A stretch of DNA of 64,000 nt, taken from positions 14,619,001 to 14,683,000 of the forward strand of contig NC_134160.1 in NCBI RefSeq assembly GCF_033958435.1. Reading direction: 5' to 3'. The notes below the pieces were generated by a model. The model was not told where the DNA came from, ran no database searches, and saw only the letters and a list, made by a program, of their open reading frames with translations. Made by a program: the position numbers and the translations under genes. How positions within the stretch are numbered: position 1 is the stretch's first letter; each line of letters starts with the position of its first letter. Positions 11,262-23,881 of this stretch are shown piece by piece. The DNA comes from Carettochelys insculpta. Taxonomy: Eukaryota; Chordata; Testudines; Carettochelyidae.

Positions 11262-13329
11262 ATTATCAGTTTTTCCACTCCTGTCCCTTTTCCTTCAGTC
11301 CAAAACAACAAGAGAGCTCTCGTGCCTTAGAGTGGCTTAGGCACCAGTATGGGGTCTGTCATTGTAATTACACTTTGTTAGTGGAATGCCACTGATGGGA
11401 AGATGGAAAGCTCCAAGACAAGCCTGGCTTTGCAGTTTCTCCCATTTAATGACGTGTTTATCTAGAAAATACAGGTGCTGTACTCTATGGAACAACACCT
11501 TCACACGCTCCCTCTTTGAAGCCAGGCGATGCACGGAGTGATGTGGATGATAAAATGTTGCTGTTTTGGGAGAGTTTTGTCTCATAGAATAGCAGTCGTT
11601 GCTACGAGCCTTCCACAAGTTTTGGATTGGCTCACACCACAGAATTCACTCTCTCCACAGTCCCCATGCCACATTCTAAATGTCACCAACTCCTCCACAA
11701 TTATGCCAGCAAGTTCTCAGCCCACAAATCCAATCACCACTGACAATCTCTGTCCAATGTCAGTCAGAGATTTCAGTGACCAGGTCTATGATGTGATTTT
11801 TCAGGATACATCCCAAACGTAGTGGTTTTCTGATGGGCCACATCCTCAAGTGACATAAATCAGAGGCAATGGAGCAATGCTGATTTGCAGCAGCTGAGGA
11901 GCTTACCCATTATATATGGAAAGGCCCTGTGTATATGAGAGGCAGGGATGGGCTAGATTACTTAGGGTCCCTCTGCTGCATAATTTGACTCCAGCTGATT
12001 ACCAGTCTTTTAAGAAGTTTAACAAGAGACAATCATCCAACTAACATGAGAGGCTTAAGGCCTATGAACTCCCCAGCTGTAGGATTCAGGTGCACTTCAT
12101 TGCAAAATTATCTACTTAACGATCACAAATCCCTACCGTGACAGGGTGCAGTCACAGAAGATGCCTTGGCATGTTCCCCAGTGTGGTCCATGTGGTTAAT
12201 GATGATGTAAAGCAGAGTTTGTGGGACAAAATGTCCAAATGTGCAAATTCTTATTAATTTTGCTGACAAATCTGAGCAATCTCAAACACTTAGAAAGGAA
12301 AAACCTCAAGCAGAGGGGTTTCGGTCTGGGGCGAGGCAAGACCCCCACCATACCCCGGAGAGGAAGAAAAATGATGGGGGCTGGGCATCCTTCCCAAGCT
12401 CTTTCTCCTGCTGCTTTTTGCAGTTCACCTGTGCAGACAAAAGAGCCTAAGAGGTGTTAGAACTGTGAATCCACTGATCACTTATGGAGCAAATATCCAT
12501 TCTTAAAGGTAAGTAACCAACAAGTAGCTGGGACTGGGGCTGCAACCCAAACAGTGGCTTTTTTTTAACACCCGTTTTGTAAAATTAGTTCTTAGCCAGT
12601 CTCATATGTTCAAGAGTTGTGGGCTGTGTCTATGATCAGTCCACACTGGAGGTTGGTGACACTGGGTTGCTGCAGTAGGTGGGCAGCAGTGGAACAGAGG
12701 GAAGGCCCAGCAAGATCTTTGGCCCTGGCTGTAGGGAGAGGAAGGGCATAAGAAGGTCTCTGTCATAGGTGTGGGAACTTGGGGTGTGAGGGTGCTGCCG
12801 CACCTCTCCCCCTCAGCTCTGGCCTAGCAGGCAGGGTCATGGCTGGCAGTTACATGAGCTGGGGGCTCTGCTGCCAGACCCTTGTTTGAGTCTCATATGC
12901 CAAGGACTTTTGATGCTGGCCTGGCAACCGGGTCCCAGCTGCCAGTCCCATGTGCCAGGGCTTTGTTCCTGGACTCAGCTGAGGGTTGGGGGGACAGGGT
13001 GAGGGAGCTCAGCACTCTCACTTTTAAAAATGTTTCTGCACCGCTTCTCTCTATACTAGTGAAACCACCTCTCCCCCTGTCATGATGGCTTTTGGGCCAC
13101 CATGTACCAGCAACATCAAACAGGCTCCCTGCAGTGGTCCCTCTAAAGTGCCCACCCAGGGGCCTCAGTTGTGGGCACAGGGAAGTTTTCTTACACAGAG
13201 GGTAAATAGGGTGTTCAGTAGCTAGTACTGTTAACAGAGCATCTTTCCAAAGCACAGATTTTTCCATGCTTTCACTGAAGCCACGTTTCAGCTTCACCAG
13301 TCTCTGAAGCGAACAGAGAAGTCAACAGA
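11262..13329. other. Gene-free stretch
   Basis: No gene with recognisable domains, no structural RNA and no clear transposon ends were seen on either strand. Confidence 0.4.
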
Positions 13330-13425
13330 ACAACAAGAAATCTTGTGGCACCTTATAGACTAACAAATATTCTGGAGCATAAGCTTTCATGGGCAAAGAC
13401 CTGCTTCGTCAGATTCATGAGTTGT
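13330..13425 (-). repeat. Penelope-like tail with hammerhead-like core
   Basis: On the minus strand it reads CTGACGA, a stem-loop around GGTCTTTGCCC, then GAAAGCTTATGC and 'gttagtctataaggtgccac'. The same order occurs on the plus strand at 54110-54175. The motif follows the CTGANGA ... GAAA pattern of a hammerhead ribozyme. Confidence 0.6.
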
Positions 13426-13429
13426 GGGG

Positions 13430-14569
13430 GGCGTTTCAGAGAGATATTTAAAGAGTGGGGTCCCAGTAAAAGGGAGGGCCAGAGCTGACAAGGTCTATTC
13501 AGCAAGGTGGAAATGGCCCATTGAAGCCAACAGTGGGTTTGCTTGGGAGTTTGCCTTCAAGAAGCCCCACTGAAGCCACATGAAGGTTGCTGGTTTTTCC
13601 ATCTTGTCCCCTTTAGAGCACAGTAAATGCTGTATCTTAGAAGTCTCTCAGAAGAAAGACATTATGGATAGTGAAAGATCAACAGTTGTGACCTGCACAG
13701 GAACAAGAAGCAGTGGCTTCAAGTTGTGGTGCGGGAGGTTGTCAGGGCTACGTCCCCACTCTGGCATTCCTAGTATAGTAAGTGGAGAGTTGCAAAAACT
13801 TAAAACACCTTGCCTATACTTTAAAATTTCCCAAGGTCACAGATTCCCAAGAATTCAGGGGTGGGGTGGGGGACTGCCACCACCCAAGTGGGAAAAGACC
13901 CCTATCCTAGGAAGGCAAACTCAAGACATCTTCCTGTGGGTACCCTGAGCTTTTAACCCTCCCTTAGAAGCGAGCTTAGACACAAAGAACCTTAGTTTAG
14001 TAGCTGACCTTTTAGTCTAAGGCATGAACATACACAGACTCTTCACAGGACACAGGTATGAGTTCAATTGCTTTAAAGCAGTGATTTATTCACAAAATAA
14101 GGGGAAAATAAATCATGTGTTGCATGCAGACAAATATAGTTCCCTGGGATTCAGCTTAAAAGTTACAGGAGGAAAACCTCAAGTCAAAACAACAACAAAG
14201 AAATGGAGCAGCAAACAGCAAAACAAGGTCACAAGCAAACAGAAAATAGCCTGTCCAACCAAATTCAAAATAACCATAACCCGTTTACGGTTAACCAAAA
14301 TAATCATGACCCATAACCTACACATTTCCCTTTTACTTACATGTCTATGGCTGATCTTGAGATGATCAGGATATTTATGGGATTCATTTCAATTGCCTGG
14401 GAGACATCCTTCTCCCTCCATGTTTTCTCTCTACCTTCCCAACAGACAACTCTCCCATAAACTGCAATTGTTCTCAGTTCAAAAAAGTCACTCTGATCCC
14501 ATTGGCTCACTTGGGCTCAAGTTACCTCAGGAAGAGATCAACCCCTTCCCTACTTGTTCATAAGAGAGG
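13430..14569. other. Gene-free stretch
   Basis: Nothing recognised. 14090-14340 is rich in AAC/CAA but encodes no known domain. Confidence 0.4.
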
Positions 14570-14795
14570 TCTAGGTTGGATATTAGGAAAAACTATTTCT
14601 CTAGTAGAGTGTTAAAGCACTGGAATGTGTTACCTAGAGAGGCGGTGGAACCTCCATATCTAGATTCCTTTAAGTAATGGCTTGACAAAGCCCTGGTTGG
14701 GATGCTTTAGTTGAGAATGGTCCTGCTTTGGGCAGGAGGTTGGACTCGATAACCTCCTGAGGTCTGTTCCAACCCTGTGATTCTACGAAGTCTTG
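14570..14795 (+). mobile_element. CR1 LINE 3' end fragment
   Basis: It contains the end of the CR1 ORF and 3' region: 'ggttggatattaggaaaaac', 'gcactggaatgtgttaccta', then the terminal 'ggtctgttccaaccctgtga' and 'ttctacg'. It corresponds to the end of the longer CR1 copy at 38690-39910. Confidence 0.8.
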
Positions 14796-17700
14796 GAAGT
14801 TTGAATTTGTCTGTCAAGAGTGGGTAGGTGGCAAGTGTTTCAGCCTGTCACCTTGATCAGACTTATGCATCCCTCCATTAAAAGGATGTAAAGCAAAGAC
14901 TAAAGGTTTCAAAAGCAGTGCTGGATTTGCGTGTATTTCAGCAGACGGGTATATGCCTTCCAGTATCCCATAGGTGCAATAGCAGATCCATGCTGGTTAT
15001 CCATCCCTTATAGCATCTCAGGTTGGGCCTTCAAACAGGCACCAAGACTCATGGGGCCATTTTCAAAAAGCTGACCAAAGGTTACTCTTTTACCTCCCTG
15101 ATTTGCTCTATGGTAAGGCAAATAGCCAAGATCTTTCCTCCTTTTGGCTGAATCTTTAGGAAAACATCAGATATCCAGAGATTTGTGATAAAGTCATGGG
15201 ATTGGGAGCAATTATAAAAAAAATCACTTTGGTCTTAACTGATCCTTTCACATTTCCACCTTCAACACAGGCATCAATGTCCCACTGTCCCCAGAATGTT
15301 ATCTGGAAGATTTCCATCGTGCCACCAACACCAATACAAAGCCTCACATCAAGGTGCTTTTCCCAGCCAGGACTTTTATATGACAATGCAAGTCTGTCAA
15401 CAATCGATTCAAACACACTTAAAATTAAAAGGAAAGGATTCTGGCTTGGTGTCACCTTTCAGTAGCCCTTTGTAACGCTAACTCTTTCTAACTGTGCTGT
15501 CAACAAGTGGTCAATTATTTGCAGCAATATTATTATTTTTCTCAAATGAGTGATATGTACTGACCCTTGTTTCAACGCTGACAATTTACCGCTCCTCTGA
15601 AGAAGCCACATATATCACTTTTCCCTATTTTCAGTGGTAATGCACCGAAAAGAGCGTAGTAAGGTGCTAATGAAGTTAAGTTGTGCAAATGATTGTTTGT
15701 CATTTTGCATTGGACTGGCTAACAGTCTACAAATGATCCTGGGAGTTAGTCTGCATCTCCCTCACTTGCCATATGCAATTTTTTTAATAGAGAACTTTCT
15801 CAGGGCAGCACTTGAGCAGCATACTTAGAATAGCTTTACTACTTAACTTTTTCTTTAAAAAAAAAAGTCAGTGCTAATGTTGGGAAACTGCCTCAGTTTT
15901 GGAAGCTCTGATTTCTGTGGTGCTCTTACAGCTGAGGCTGTGTATTAGACCTGAGGCAAAGCCAGTAGAACTGGGCAGAAAATGGTAATTGCGTTGACAC
16001 AGAGGGAATGGGTTTGTTGACATAAAGTGAACAATTCTGAAATTCTCTGTGAAAAGGAATGGAACCCCAACTCTGTAGCAGTTTGCTTGCTGGGCTATCA
16101 CAAAGTCATGGACCCTGGAAGCTCTGAGATGCAGGGGACGTGTGAACCTGGAAGCCTGGGAGGTGGGATTCCTGGGGCTTCCAATCTTCTTGCTCTCAAA
16201 CATCATGCCAGGAAGTATCCAAGTAGTTGAGCAAGTGAGCTAGGGCGAAACCAGGCAATTTTCCAAAGGACACAGGTTGGTTGAGGCACTGAACAAATTA
16301 TCTGGGTGTCGAGGGGTGCTGAGAGCCACTGGACCCAATGATAAAGCTCATGAATGACAGAAACTACTTCAAGCCAGTAGATGCAGCAGCACCCCTTGTT
16401 TCAGCACCTGTGCAGGTGGGGTTCCATCAGAACCTGGCCTGGGTTCTCTTGGAACATCTTCAATCCTGGATCATCTCTACCCAGCAGTGGATCGCAGCTC
16501 TGTAGCACAGGCCTGTGTCTGAATTGTACTCTGCCGTAAGTGTTGTGGGTGATACGAGACCTTGTCAAATAATGAGAAGGGTCCATAGTCCAAGCTTTTG
16601 TGCTTACCAGTGTTGTTACTGTGATAATCCCCTCCTTCTGAGCAGTTACCATGAGGCTCAAGCCTTGGCCTTGCAGCACCTCAGCACAGTCTTATACTAG
16701 CTGGCTGTAATGACCCGCTGTACAGGGCTTTGCACTACACAACAAAAGAGCAGGTGGTTTAGTACTAGTTCTGCTGCTGATTTGCTGTGTGACTTGGGGG
16801 AAACTCACTGCCCCTCACACACCGTACATATTTGGGGCAGCAATTGTTTCACTCTGTACAGCCCCTAGCACAATGAGGCGTTCATCCTGACTGGGGTCTT
16901 AGTATGCTACAGGTAGCAAGTTCTTACACACCACACTCCCAGGCTACAAAAGGAGTGTGTGACGGTATACAACTGTTGTACCTGGCCCATGAGAGCAGAT
17001 GGGGAATTTGCACATCAAGCTCTGCAGACCTGGAATACACACAAGTGAATGTGCACTACAGGCTCGTGCATGCCAAAAGTTCTCAAACTCTTTGGAAAGT
17101 CACAGGGTCTGTTGCTAGAGCATTTAGCATAAAATTAATAAACAAGCTGCGCAAGGGAAGTGACTTTCTGACCTTTCCAGAGGTCAAACTTCAATTTAAT
17201 CACTTGATGCTTCTATTTTCATCAGCATACCTACAAATTAGTCACATCAGCTAACAGGAAGAAAGTAATTACTCAAGTTAACACATAGTAAGGAATGATG
17301 GCCGAGGTTGCTTTGGGAAATATAAGATTAACTCCCTCACGTGCTCTCTAGCTATATATAGTTCTGACAGCAGCACGTAGAAGGGGAAAAATAATTTTAT
17401 GATTAAACTTGAGCTAGGTGAGTGGGGAGAGATACAGTGTAAGGTGTGGAAGGAAATTTGTAACCGAGGACCAACCTCTGTTAAAACGTAGGGTCACCGG
17501 GGAAGTGTTTTATCAGGGGTCATCTAACTCCATTAAAATTTGAGCAAAGACTATAAAACCAGCGCTAACCCCTCTTGGAGAGAATGAAAAGGAGGAGCAT
17601 TCTGTGTGCTGGATGGACGGAAGTGAGAACCGGCCTAGTATCAACAACACTGCATGTGGCAAACAGGGCAAGGTGTATTAACTGCGCAGACTATCTGAGC

Positions 17701-18650
17701 AGCTGCGTTTCACTGAAGGGATCAAGGGCCAGATTCTGACCAGGTCTGTGCAGCTGGGAGGGAGCCAGGGTGGAGTGCAAAGGCTGGCTGGTCAGATTCC
17801 AGGATACCACCAATTTCTCCTCTATTTGGGGGGCGGGGCTCCTCTGGCCTGTCGCGACACCATCCCCACTCCACCTGTTCCCCAAGGCTCTGCACTGCCT
17901 CTTCCTACAAGTGCTCTGTGGCTTTCCAGAGATCCCAAATGCAGCAGCATGCAGGAGGCTCTGGGAGGAAAGGGGAGAAGATGGTCAGCACTGGGGTCGG
18001 GGGGGGCACTGCCAGTGCACAAGAGGAGCTGGGGGAGGGGGACAGAGAGGGAGCTGGCTGCTAGCTGGTGCCGAGTACCTGCTAATTTCTTGTGATGGGT
18101 GCTCCAGCCCCAAAGCACCCACAGAGTTGATGCCCATTGGCTCAGGGGTGTTGGCTGCCACCCAGCCTGGCAGGTGCCTTCCACCACCCAAAGTGGCAAA
18201 GTCAAAGTCTGGTCTGCCTCCCAGCTCCATGTGGCAAGGTCAGGGGTCACTCTAGCAGCAGAGTTCAGGATCCTCTGCAGTTGGGTCTGAGGTTGGGCTC
18301 TCCGTGCTCTGCTCCACTGCTTCTTGGCCCCTCTTTGTGGAGCCATCTCTGGGCAGAGAGGTTTGTGGGGGAGTTAGGTGCAGGATTGTGGTTCTTAGCA
18401 TGTGTCCCAGACAACACTTTGTGGACTGTGAATGTGGACAAAAAGTTTTCCTTGCCAGAGCCATTCCTTGCCAGAGCCCTTTTCTCACACCAAAGCCCTG
18501 TAACTCAGCGGGGTGCTGACAGGAGTAAGAGCAATCTGCCTGCGAAAGGCCACGTGACTCCATCAAAGTAACGTTACTCCTTTACTCAGCCTGCCTCTAG
18601 CTTCCTGCTGTGCCCTCAACAGCTAAACCCCTCACTTGTCTACAAACCTC
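14796..18650. other. Gene-free stretch with one old repeat
   Basis: No exon with recognisable protein similarity was found. 17750-18560 is GC-rich with several overlapping open frames but none shows a domain. Copy B of an ancient repeat lies at about 16830-16915. Confidence 0.4.
16830..16915 (+). repeat. Old dispersed repeat, copy B
   Basis: Shares order and core words with 846-945, including CTAGCACAATG followed after a short gap by TGACTGGGGTC. Highly diverged, so ancient. Confidence 0.45.
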
Positions 18651-19870
18651 ACAGAATCACAGAATCATAGGTCTGGAAGGGACCTCAGGAGGTCATCTAG
18701 TCCAGCCCCCTGCTTCAAGCAGGATCAACCCCTAGTAAGTCATCCCAGCCAGGACCTTGTCCAGCTGGGACTTAAAAACCTCAAGGGATGGAGAATCCAC
18801 CACATCTCTAGTCAACACATTCCAATGCTTCATCAACCGCCTGGTGAAGAAGTTTTTCCTAACATCTAACCTACACCTTTCCCTCTTCAACTTCTGACCA
18901 TTACTCCTTGTTTGGCCATCAGACACCACTGAGAACAATTTCTCACCCACCTCTTTAGAGCTCCCCTTCAGGAAGTTGAAGGCTGCTATTAAATCACCTC
19001 TAAGTCTTCTCTTCTGTAAACTAAACAAGCCCAAATCCCTCAGCCTATGCTCATAGGTCTTGTGCTCCAGACCCCTAATCATTTTTGTTGCCCTTCACTG
19101 AACCTGCTCTAGCAAATCCACATCCTTTTTATACTGGCGGGCCCAAAACTGGACACAATATTCCAGATGTGGCCTCACCAGTGCTGAATAAAGAGGAATA
19201 ATTACTTCTCTAGATCGGCTCAAAATTCTCCTCCTAATGCACCCTAGTATGCCATTAGCTTTCTTGGCTACAAGGGCACACTGTTTACTCATATCCAGCC
19301 TTTCATCCACCATAACCCCTACATCCCTTTCCATCGTTCTGCTGCTGAGCCATTCGGTCCCCAGCCTGTAACAATGTTTGGGATTCTTCTGCCCCAGATG
19401 CAGGACTATACACTTCTCCTTATTGAACCGCATCAGATTTCTTTTGGCCCAGTCCTCCCATTTATCCAGGTCCCTCTGGATTCTCTCTCTACCCTCCAAC
19501 GTATCTACCTCTCCCCCTAGTTTTGTGTCATCCACAAACTTGCTGAGGGTGCAATCCAGTCCCTCAACCAGGTCATTAATAAAGATGTTGAAGAACACGG
19601 GCCCCAGAACGGAGCCTTGCGGCATTCCTCTTGAAACAGACCGCCATCCAGATATAGAGCCATTGACCACTACCCGTTGGGCCTGACTATCAAGCCAGCT
19701 TTCTATCCATCTTATAGTCCAAGGATCCAATCCATATATCCTTAACTTATGGACAAGAATGTTGTGGGAGACCATATCAAAAGCCTTGCTGAAGTCAAGG
19801 TATACCACATACACTGACTTCCTCATGTCCACAGAGCTTGTTACATCATCATAGAACCTGATCACAGGCT
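18651..19870 (-). mobile_element. CR1 LINE, 5'-truncated
   Basis: The minus strand encodes the CR1 reverse transcriptase from about the FYDDV block onward and ends in the CR1 terminal octamer repeat, visible on the plus strand as 'cacagaatcacagaatcata' at 18650. The 5' limit near 19870 is approximate, where similarity to CR1 protein fades. Confidence 0.88.
18732..19870 (-). pseudogene. CR1 reverse transcriptase fragment
   Basis: In order it shows [35 protein letters not shown], the catalytic box as [35 protein letters not shown], and the C-terminal [19 protein letters not shown] block. One in-frame TGA follows LLEQVQ near 19093, where CR1 copies normally have Arg, so the frame is interrupted once. 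The endonuclease and N-terminal RT parts are missing. Relatively intact, hence a fairly young copy, but not functional. Confidence 0.85.
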
Positions 19871-19913
19871 CTGTCCTCATTGGCCATTCAGCAGCAAAGC
19901 TTGTGTCATTCAC

Positions 19914-21297
19914 TGGGGCTCACATACCCACAGCTGGGGTGGGGGGCAGCAATTACCAGGGTGAACACTATTTGGGCTGCAGGAGTTTTCTGGGGCTGAC
20001 CCACTAACCACTGCTCGTGGGGGTGGAAGCCTAGACGTACCCACAGTCCAAGTTCCCTGTAAGCTGCATTGCTGGGCCACTGTGCAGCTGCCTATTTAGT
20101 GCCTCGCAGGCCTTCAAGGGAACTTTGCAGGCCAAGGACCCACAGCAGCCCGGGGCAAGCTACCCCCCCGACCCTCGCCCCAAACTAGCCAGTCCCCCAA
20201 CTGGCTGAGCTGCTGGGCTACAGCCTGGACCCTGCCACAAGCAGTCCAGCCCCAACTTGGCTCTGGATGTGGCAGCCTGGCCCCAATCCTGTTGTGGAAG
20301 GGGGACTCAGCCCCCACTTCACCATGGTGGCCTGGACCCAGTGCCCATCTGACCATCGCTCCCATCCAGCCTCAGTCCCCATCTGGCCATGGCAGCTCCA
20401 GCTTCATCCCTGTCCCCCATGTGGCCCCCTAAGTGCTCCCCACACAAAGGTGCTGCTGTGAGTAGAGAGAGCTGGGGACAACCCTCTTTCCTCACAGCAG
20501 CCCCAGAGCACACTCGTTCATCCTACCATTCCTGAACCCACGCTCACTCCGTAGCATGTAGTCCCAGCCTGAGCCTTCATAGCCAAGCTTCTGCTCCAGC
20601 CCTGAGCTCCTCATCCTTGGCCCCAGCCCAGAGTCTGCACCCTCATCCAGAGCCCTTGCTCCCCAACCATCTATTCTACCCCGTGTGCTCCTTATCCGCT
20701 CCCCAAGCCCAGAGCCCCACCACCACCACCAGCCAGAGGCTTCACGGTCTTGTACTCCAGCCTTCTACCCCACACTTGAGCCTTCACCCACTATGAAACC
20801 CCTGGCCCCATCCCTGCCACATTAATTTTATTATGTGAACCAATATGAAACTGAGGTGTCTCACATCACCCCATACTGTTGCTGCACATAACAAATCATT
20901 CCACTCAAGGCTGGGGAAAAACTAGACAGAACATTATCCACAGTCTCTGGAAATCCCTCATCTGGAATTGGAGTGAAGGTGGTGGAGCAGAAACCTACCT
21001 TCCCCTGCAGAGATGTTGGTCATAGGCTGGGTGTTGATTCTGCAGGCAGCAGAGTTACAAGAGACTGTGGCTGTGGACTCAAAGCTAGCAGGTTCTGTGT
21101 CAACAGATTGTGCCCACACGTGAAAGTAGATCTCTCTGTTGAGCCACTCTGTGGGCAGAGAGAGCCCAAACTGCCCGGCCCTCTCTTGACAGAACAGCCA
21201 ACAGGAAGCACAGCAGACAGGGCTGCCCAGTGACCCGAAAGACCTGTCTGTTGACAGAGGGCCCCCTGCAGTACCCACGTGGCTTTTTTGTGGACAG
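19914..21297. other. Gene-free, C-rich and repetitive stretch
   Basis: 20040-20830 is CCC/CAG-rich with degenerate 'ccagcc' words and no domain-bearing frame. From about 21050 there are several short CTGTCAACAG-type inverted words typical of a MITE interior. Confidence 0.4.
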
Positions 21298-21383
21298 ATT
21301 CTGTCAAGAAACAGAGACAGAGCCATGTTCGTCTATATGCTATCAAAACAAAGAAGCAGTCCAGGAGCACTTCGAAGACTAAC
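21298..21383 (-). repeat. Penelope-like tail fragment
   Basis: On the minus strand it reads 'gttagtcttcgaagtgctcc', a 'gcttctttgttttgatag' stretch, then 'tatagacgaacatggctctg'. This matches the end of the Penelope-like element at 29950-30022. Confidence 0.6.
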
Positions 21384-21526
21384 TACTGGGCTGCATTTTT
21401 GTTCTGTTAAGAACGGCATTCTACCTGATGGGGGACAGGCAGGAGACTGTTGACAAAAGTGCTCAGTTCTGTCAACAGTATTTTTAGTGTAGCTGCTGTG
21501 GGGATTTCTTGACAAAACTTTCTCGT

Positions 21527-21540
21527 GTAGAAGTAGCTAT
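21527..21540 (-). repeat. Right terminal repeat of a Harbinger-type MITE
   Basis: The complement of this 14-mer is AGCTACTTCTACAC, matching the terminal 14-mer of the Harbinger copies, and it is followed by ATA. The left end was not located with confidence; a poor match follows ATA near 21026. Confidence 0.5.
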
Positions 21541-21543
21541 AGT

Positions 21544-22886
21544 GTGGTGGAGCAACACTTTCCTCTACTGGCTGGACCTTAAAGAATCACAGCATCACCG
21601 GGCTCCTGAATCAAATAACCACATCTTCTTTTTTAGCTTTCAGGTCACATGATGCAACATGTACTTTCAGCACTAGCAAATCTAAGTCCTGTCCTCATGA
21701 AGTTCTGCATGGCCATAGCAATGACCTCCCAGCCATATACACTCTGTTTACTCATCCAAGCTCCTTTGCATGGTTTAGTGTGGTTTGGAGATGTGTGGAA
21801 GAGCACAACAGAAACTGGTTAACTCAGAACTAGGGTGGCTGAACTAGTCTGGAAAAGGAAAGAGCCTGTCCAATTGCTGACCCTTTATGAAGGTTTAAAT
21901 TTGATCCAAGACCTGTTCTGCCAGGACAAAAAAAGAGAGAGAGAGAGAATCCCCAACTTATGTGTAATTCTTCTTGAGGTAGAATGGATATCTTGGCATT
22001 GCTATAGTCAATTCTCCATGTGCATTGATGAATAAGATGGTTACCTCTATTTGTTCTTCATGCTTAGCCAAAATTTGGGGTACTGCAAAGCTCTTCTGTT
22101 AAGAGGAGAAACTGATTTTTTTGTTTTGTTTTTTACAAAGAACACACCAAGTTCTGTTTCCCTGAACACAGGAACAATCACATAGGAGGTGCCTATTTCA
22201 TTGCTCAGGCTCCACTTTTGAAAATGGGTTGAAAGGTCCTTAGTTACTTGGAGCTGGAAATTTAAAGGAAAGGGAGATTTAAATGCCTTTAAAAATCTGG
22301 CCCTTGGGCATTTTGAAAGTGCTACCCACTGTCAGGAGCAACCAGACTGTTAAATTGTAGAACAGTGACAAAGCTCTCTGTCAACTTCCGCGCTCAATCC
22401 AAATTCCCCTTTTATCTCACATTGTTAAAATCAGACACTCAATAATGTACAAGAGAAATAAATAAAGGTGATAACTGGCAAGAGCCTCAATCCTATTATT
22501 TAAGCAAAAAATACCTACAGAGCTGGAGCTAACTGCCTGTGATCACACGAGAAAAGAAAAATAGCAAACATGAGGCAAGGGGGAAATGTAGAGAAAAGAG
22601 AAGTGTAAAAGTAACAGCGAGGGGAATGAGGAAATGAAAGCACACACAGCCCAGGGAAGAGTAGACTCCCAGTCAAATATTAAATGCCAGGGGGGCAACT
22701 AAAGGAGTCAGATTCTCACGATATGCTGCAAACAGGTCCACCAATGGGGGGAAGGCTGTGTGCAAAGGGGCAATTGCCCCTGAGCGTGGCATTTCAAAGG
22801 GCCTAGAGCTCCGGTCAACTTCACCATGAAGTCTCTACAAGCTCCATGCCAGTACCATATTGACTAGAACAGCAAAAGCAAGAGCG
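21544..22886. other. Gene-free stretch
   Basis: AT-rich, no recognised gene or complete repeat. Confidence 0.4.
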
Positions 22887-23418
22887 AATTTTGAAGGTGA
22901 CAGTTAAGATCTGGAAAAGCAAAGCAATTAGCCAGAATGAAACTGAGCATCTTGAAAATGTGTGCATTCAGCAGCATGTTGTACAGATGTGAGACATGGG
23001 TGATAATGAAAGATTCAAAAAGTAGACTATTGGCATTTGAAAGGCGTTGTTATAGAAGGTTTCTGAGAATACTATGGATGCAGAAGGTCACCAATGAGGA
23101 ATTACAGAGAAATATACAGCCGAAAGAAAACCTTCTGCAGAAAGTTATCAAGTGTAAGCTACAATTATTTGGGCATATTTGCAGAATGAACTACGAATGG
23201 AAGATCAAAACCCTAGTATTCGGCATAAAGGACGGTTCAAATGGGAGAGGCAGTCCCCACAGAGAATGGGTAGCTGATATAGTAGATGGGTGCAGAGCTA
23301 GTCCACAGAAACTAATCCGCTCAGCACTGGACAGGGAAAGATGGAAAGAAATAGTGAGAGAAGCATCAGACACACACGGGCGCTGATCCCACGGTTATTG
23401 ATGATGATGATGATGATG
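22887..23418 (+). mobile_element. RTE-like LINE 3' end with (ATG)6 tail
   Basis: The coding part (to the TGA at 23384-23386) contains MLYRCETWVIM, a RRCYRRFLRILW block, LFGHICRMN and a final LIRSALDRERWKEIVREASD segment. These are C-terminal features of RTE-type LINEs. It ends in (ATG)6 at 23401-23418; short tandem repeats as 3' tails are usual for RTE elements. Only the terminal part of the element is present. Confidence 0.75.
23401..23418 (+). repeat. (ATG)6 retrotransposon tail
   Basis: Six perfect ATG units directly after the RTE-like coding end. Confidence 0.85.
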
Positions 23419-23881
23419 CGCTCTGGGCTCCTTTGACACACTACAGCCGCGTCTACACGTGCCGGCTACTTCGAAGTAGTAGCGCCAATTTCGAAATAGC
23501 GCCCGCCATGTCTACACGTGGCGAGCGCTATTTCGAAGTTGAAATTGACGTAATGCAGCGAGACGTCGAAGTTGCTATCCCTATCAGAAGATAGGAATAG
23601 CGCCATACTTCGACGTTGAACATTGAAGTAGGGCACGTGTAGCCGATCTGCATCACGCAACATCGAAAGAGTGGGGTCCGCCATGGCGGCCATCAGCTGA
23701 GGGGTTGACAGCCACTCTCTCCAGCCCCTGAGCTCTATGGTCGCCGTGTGCAGTGGCCCCTTAAAGCTCTCCACCCCCTGCGTTCTTGTGCAGGAAGCTG
23801 AGAGCATGTGCTGGTGGCAGCACTGACACTCGGCCTTCCTCCATGCCTCCCAGCAGCCCCAAGCCAACACCCCCCGCTGCG

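Noticed and set aside
17750..18566. Cluster of overlapping GC-rich frames on both strands
   Set aside because: The frames lie in all phases, as expected from composition, and show no domain.
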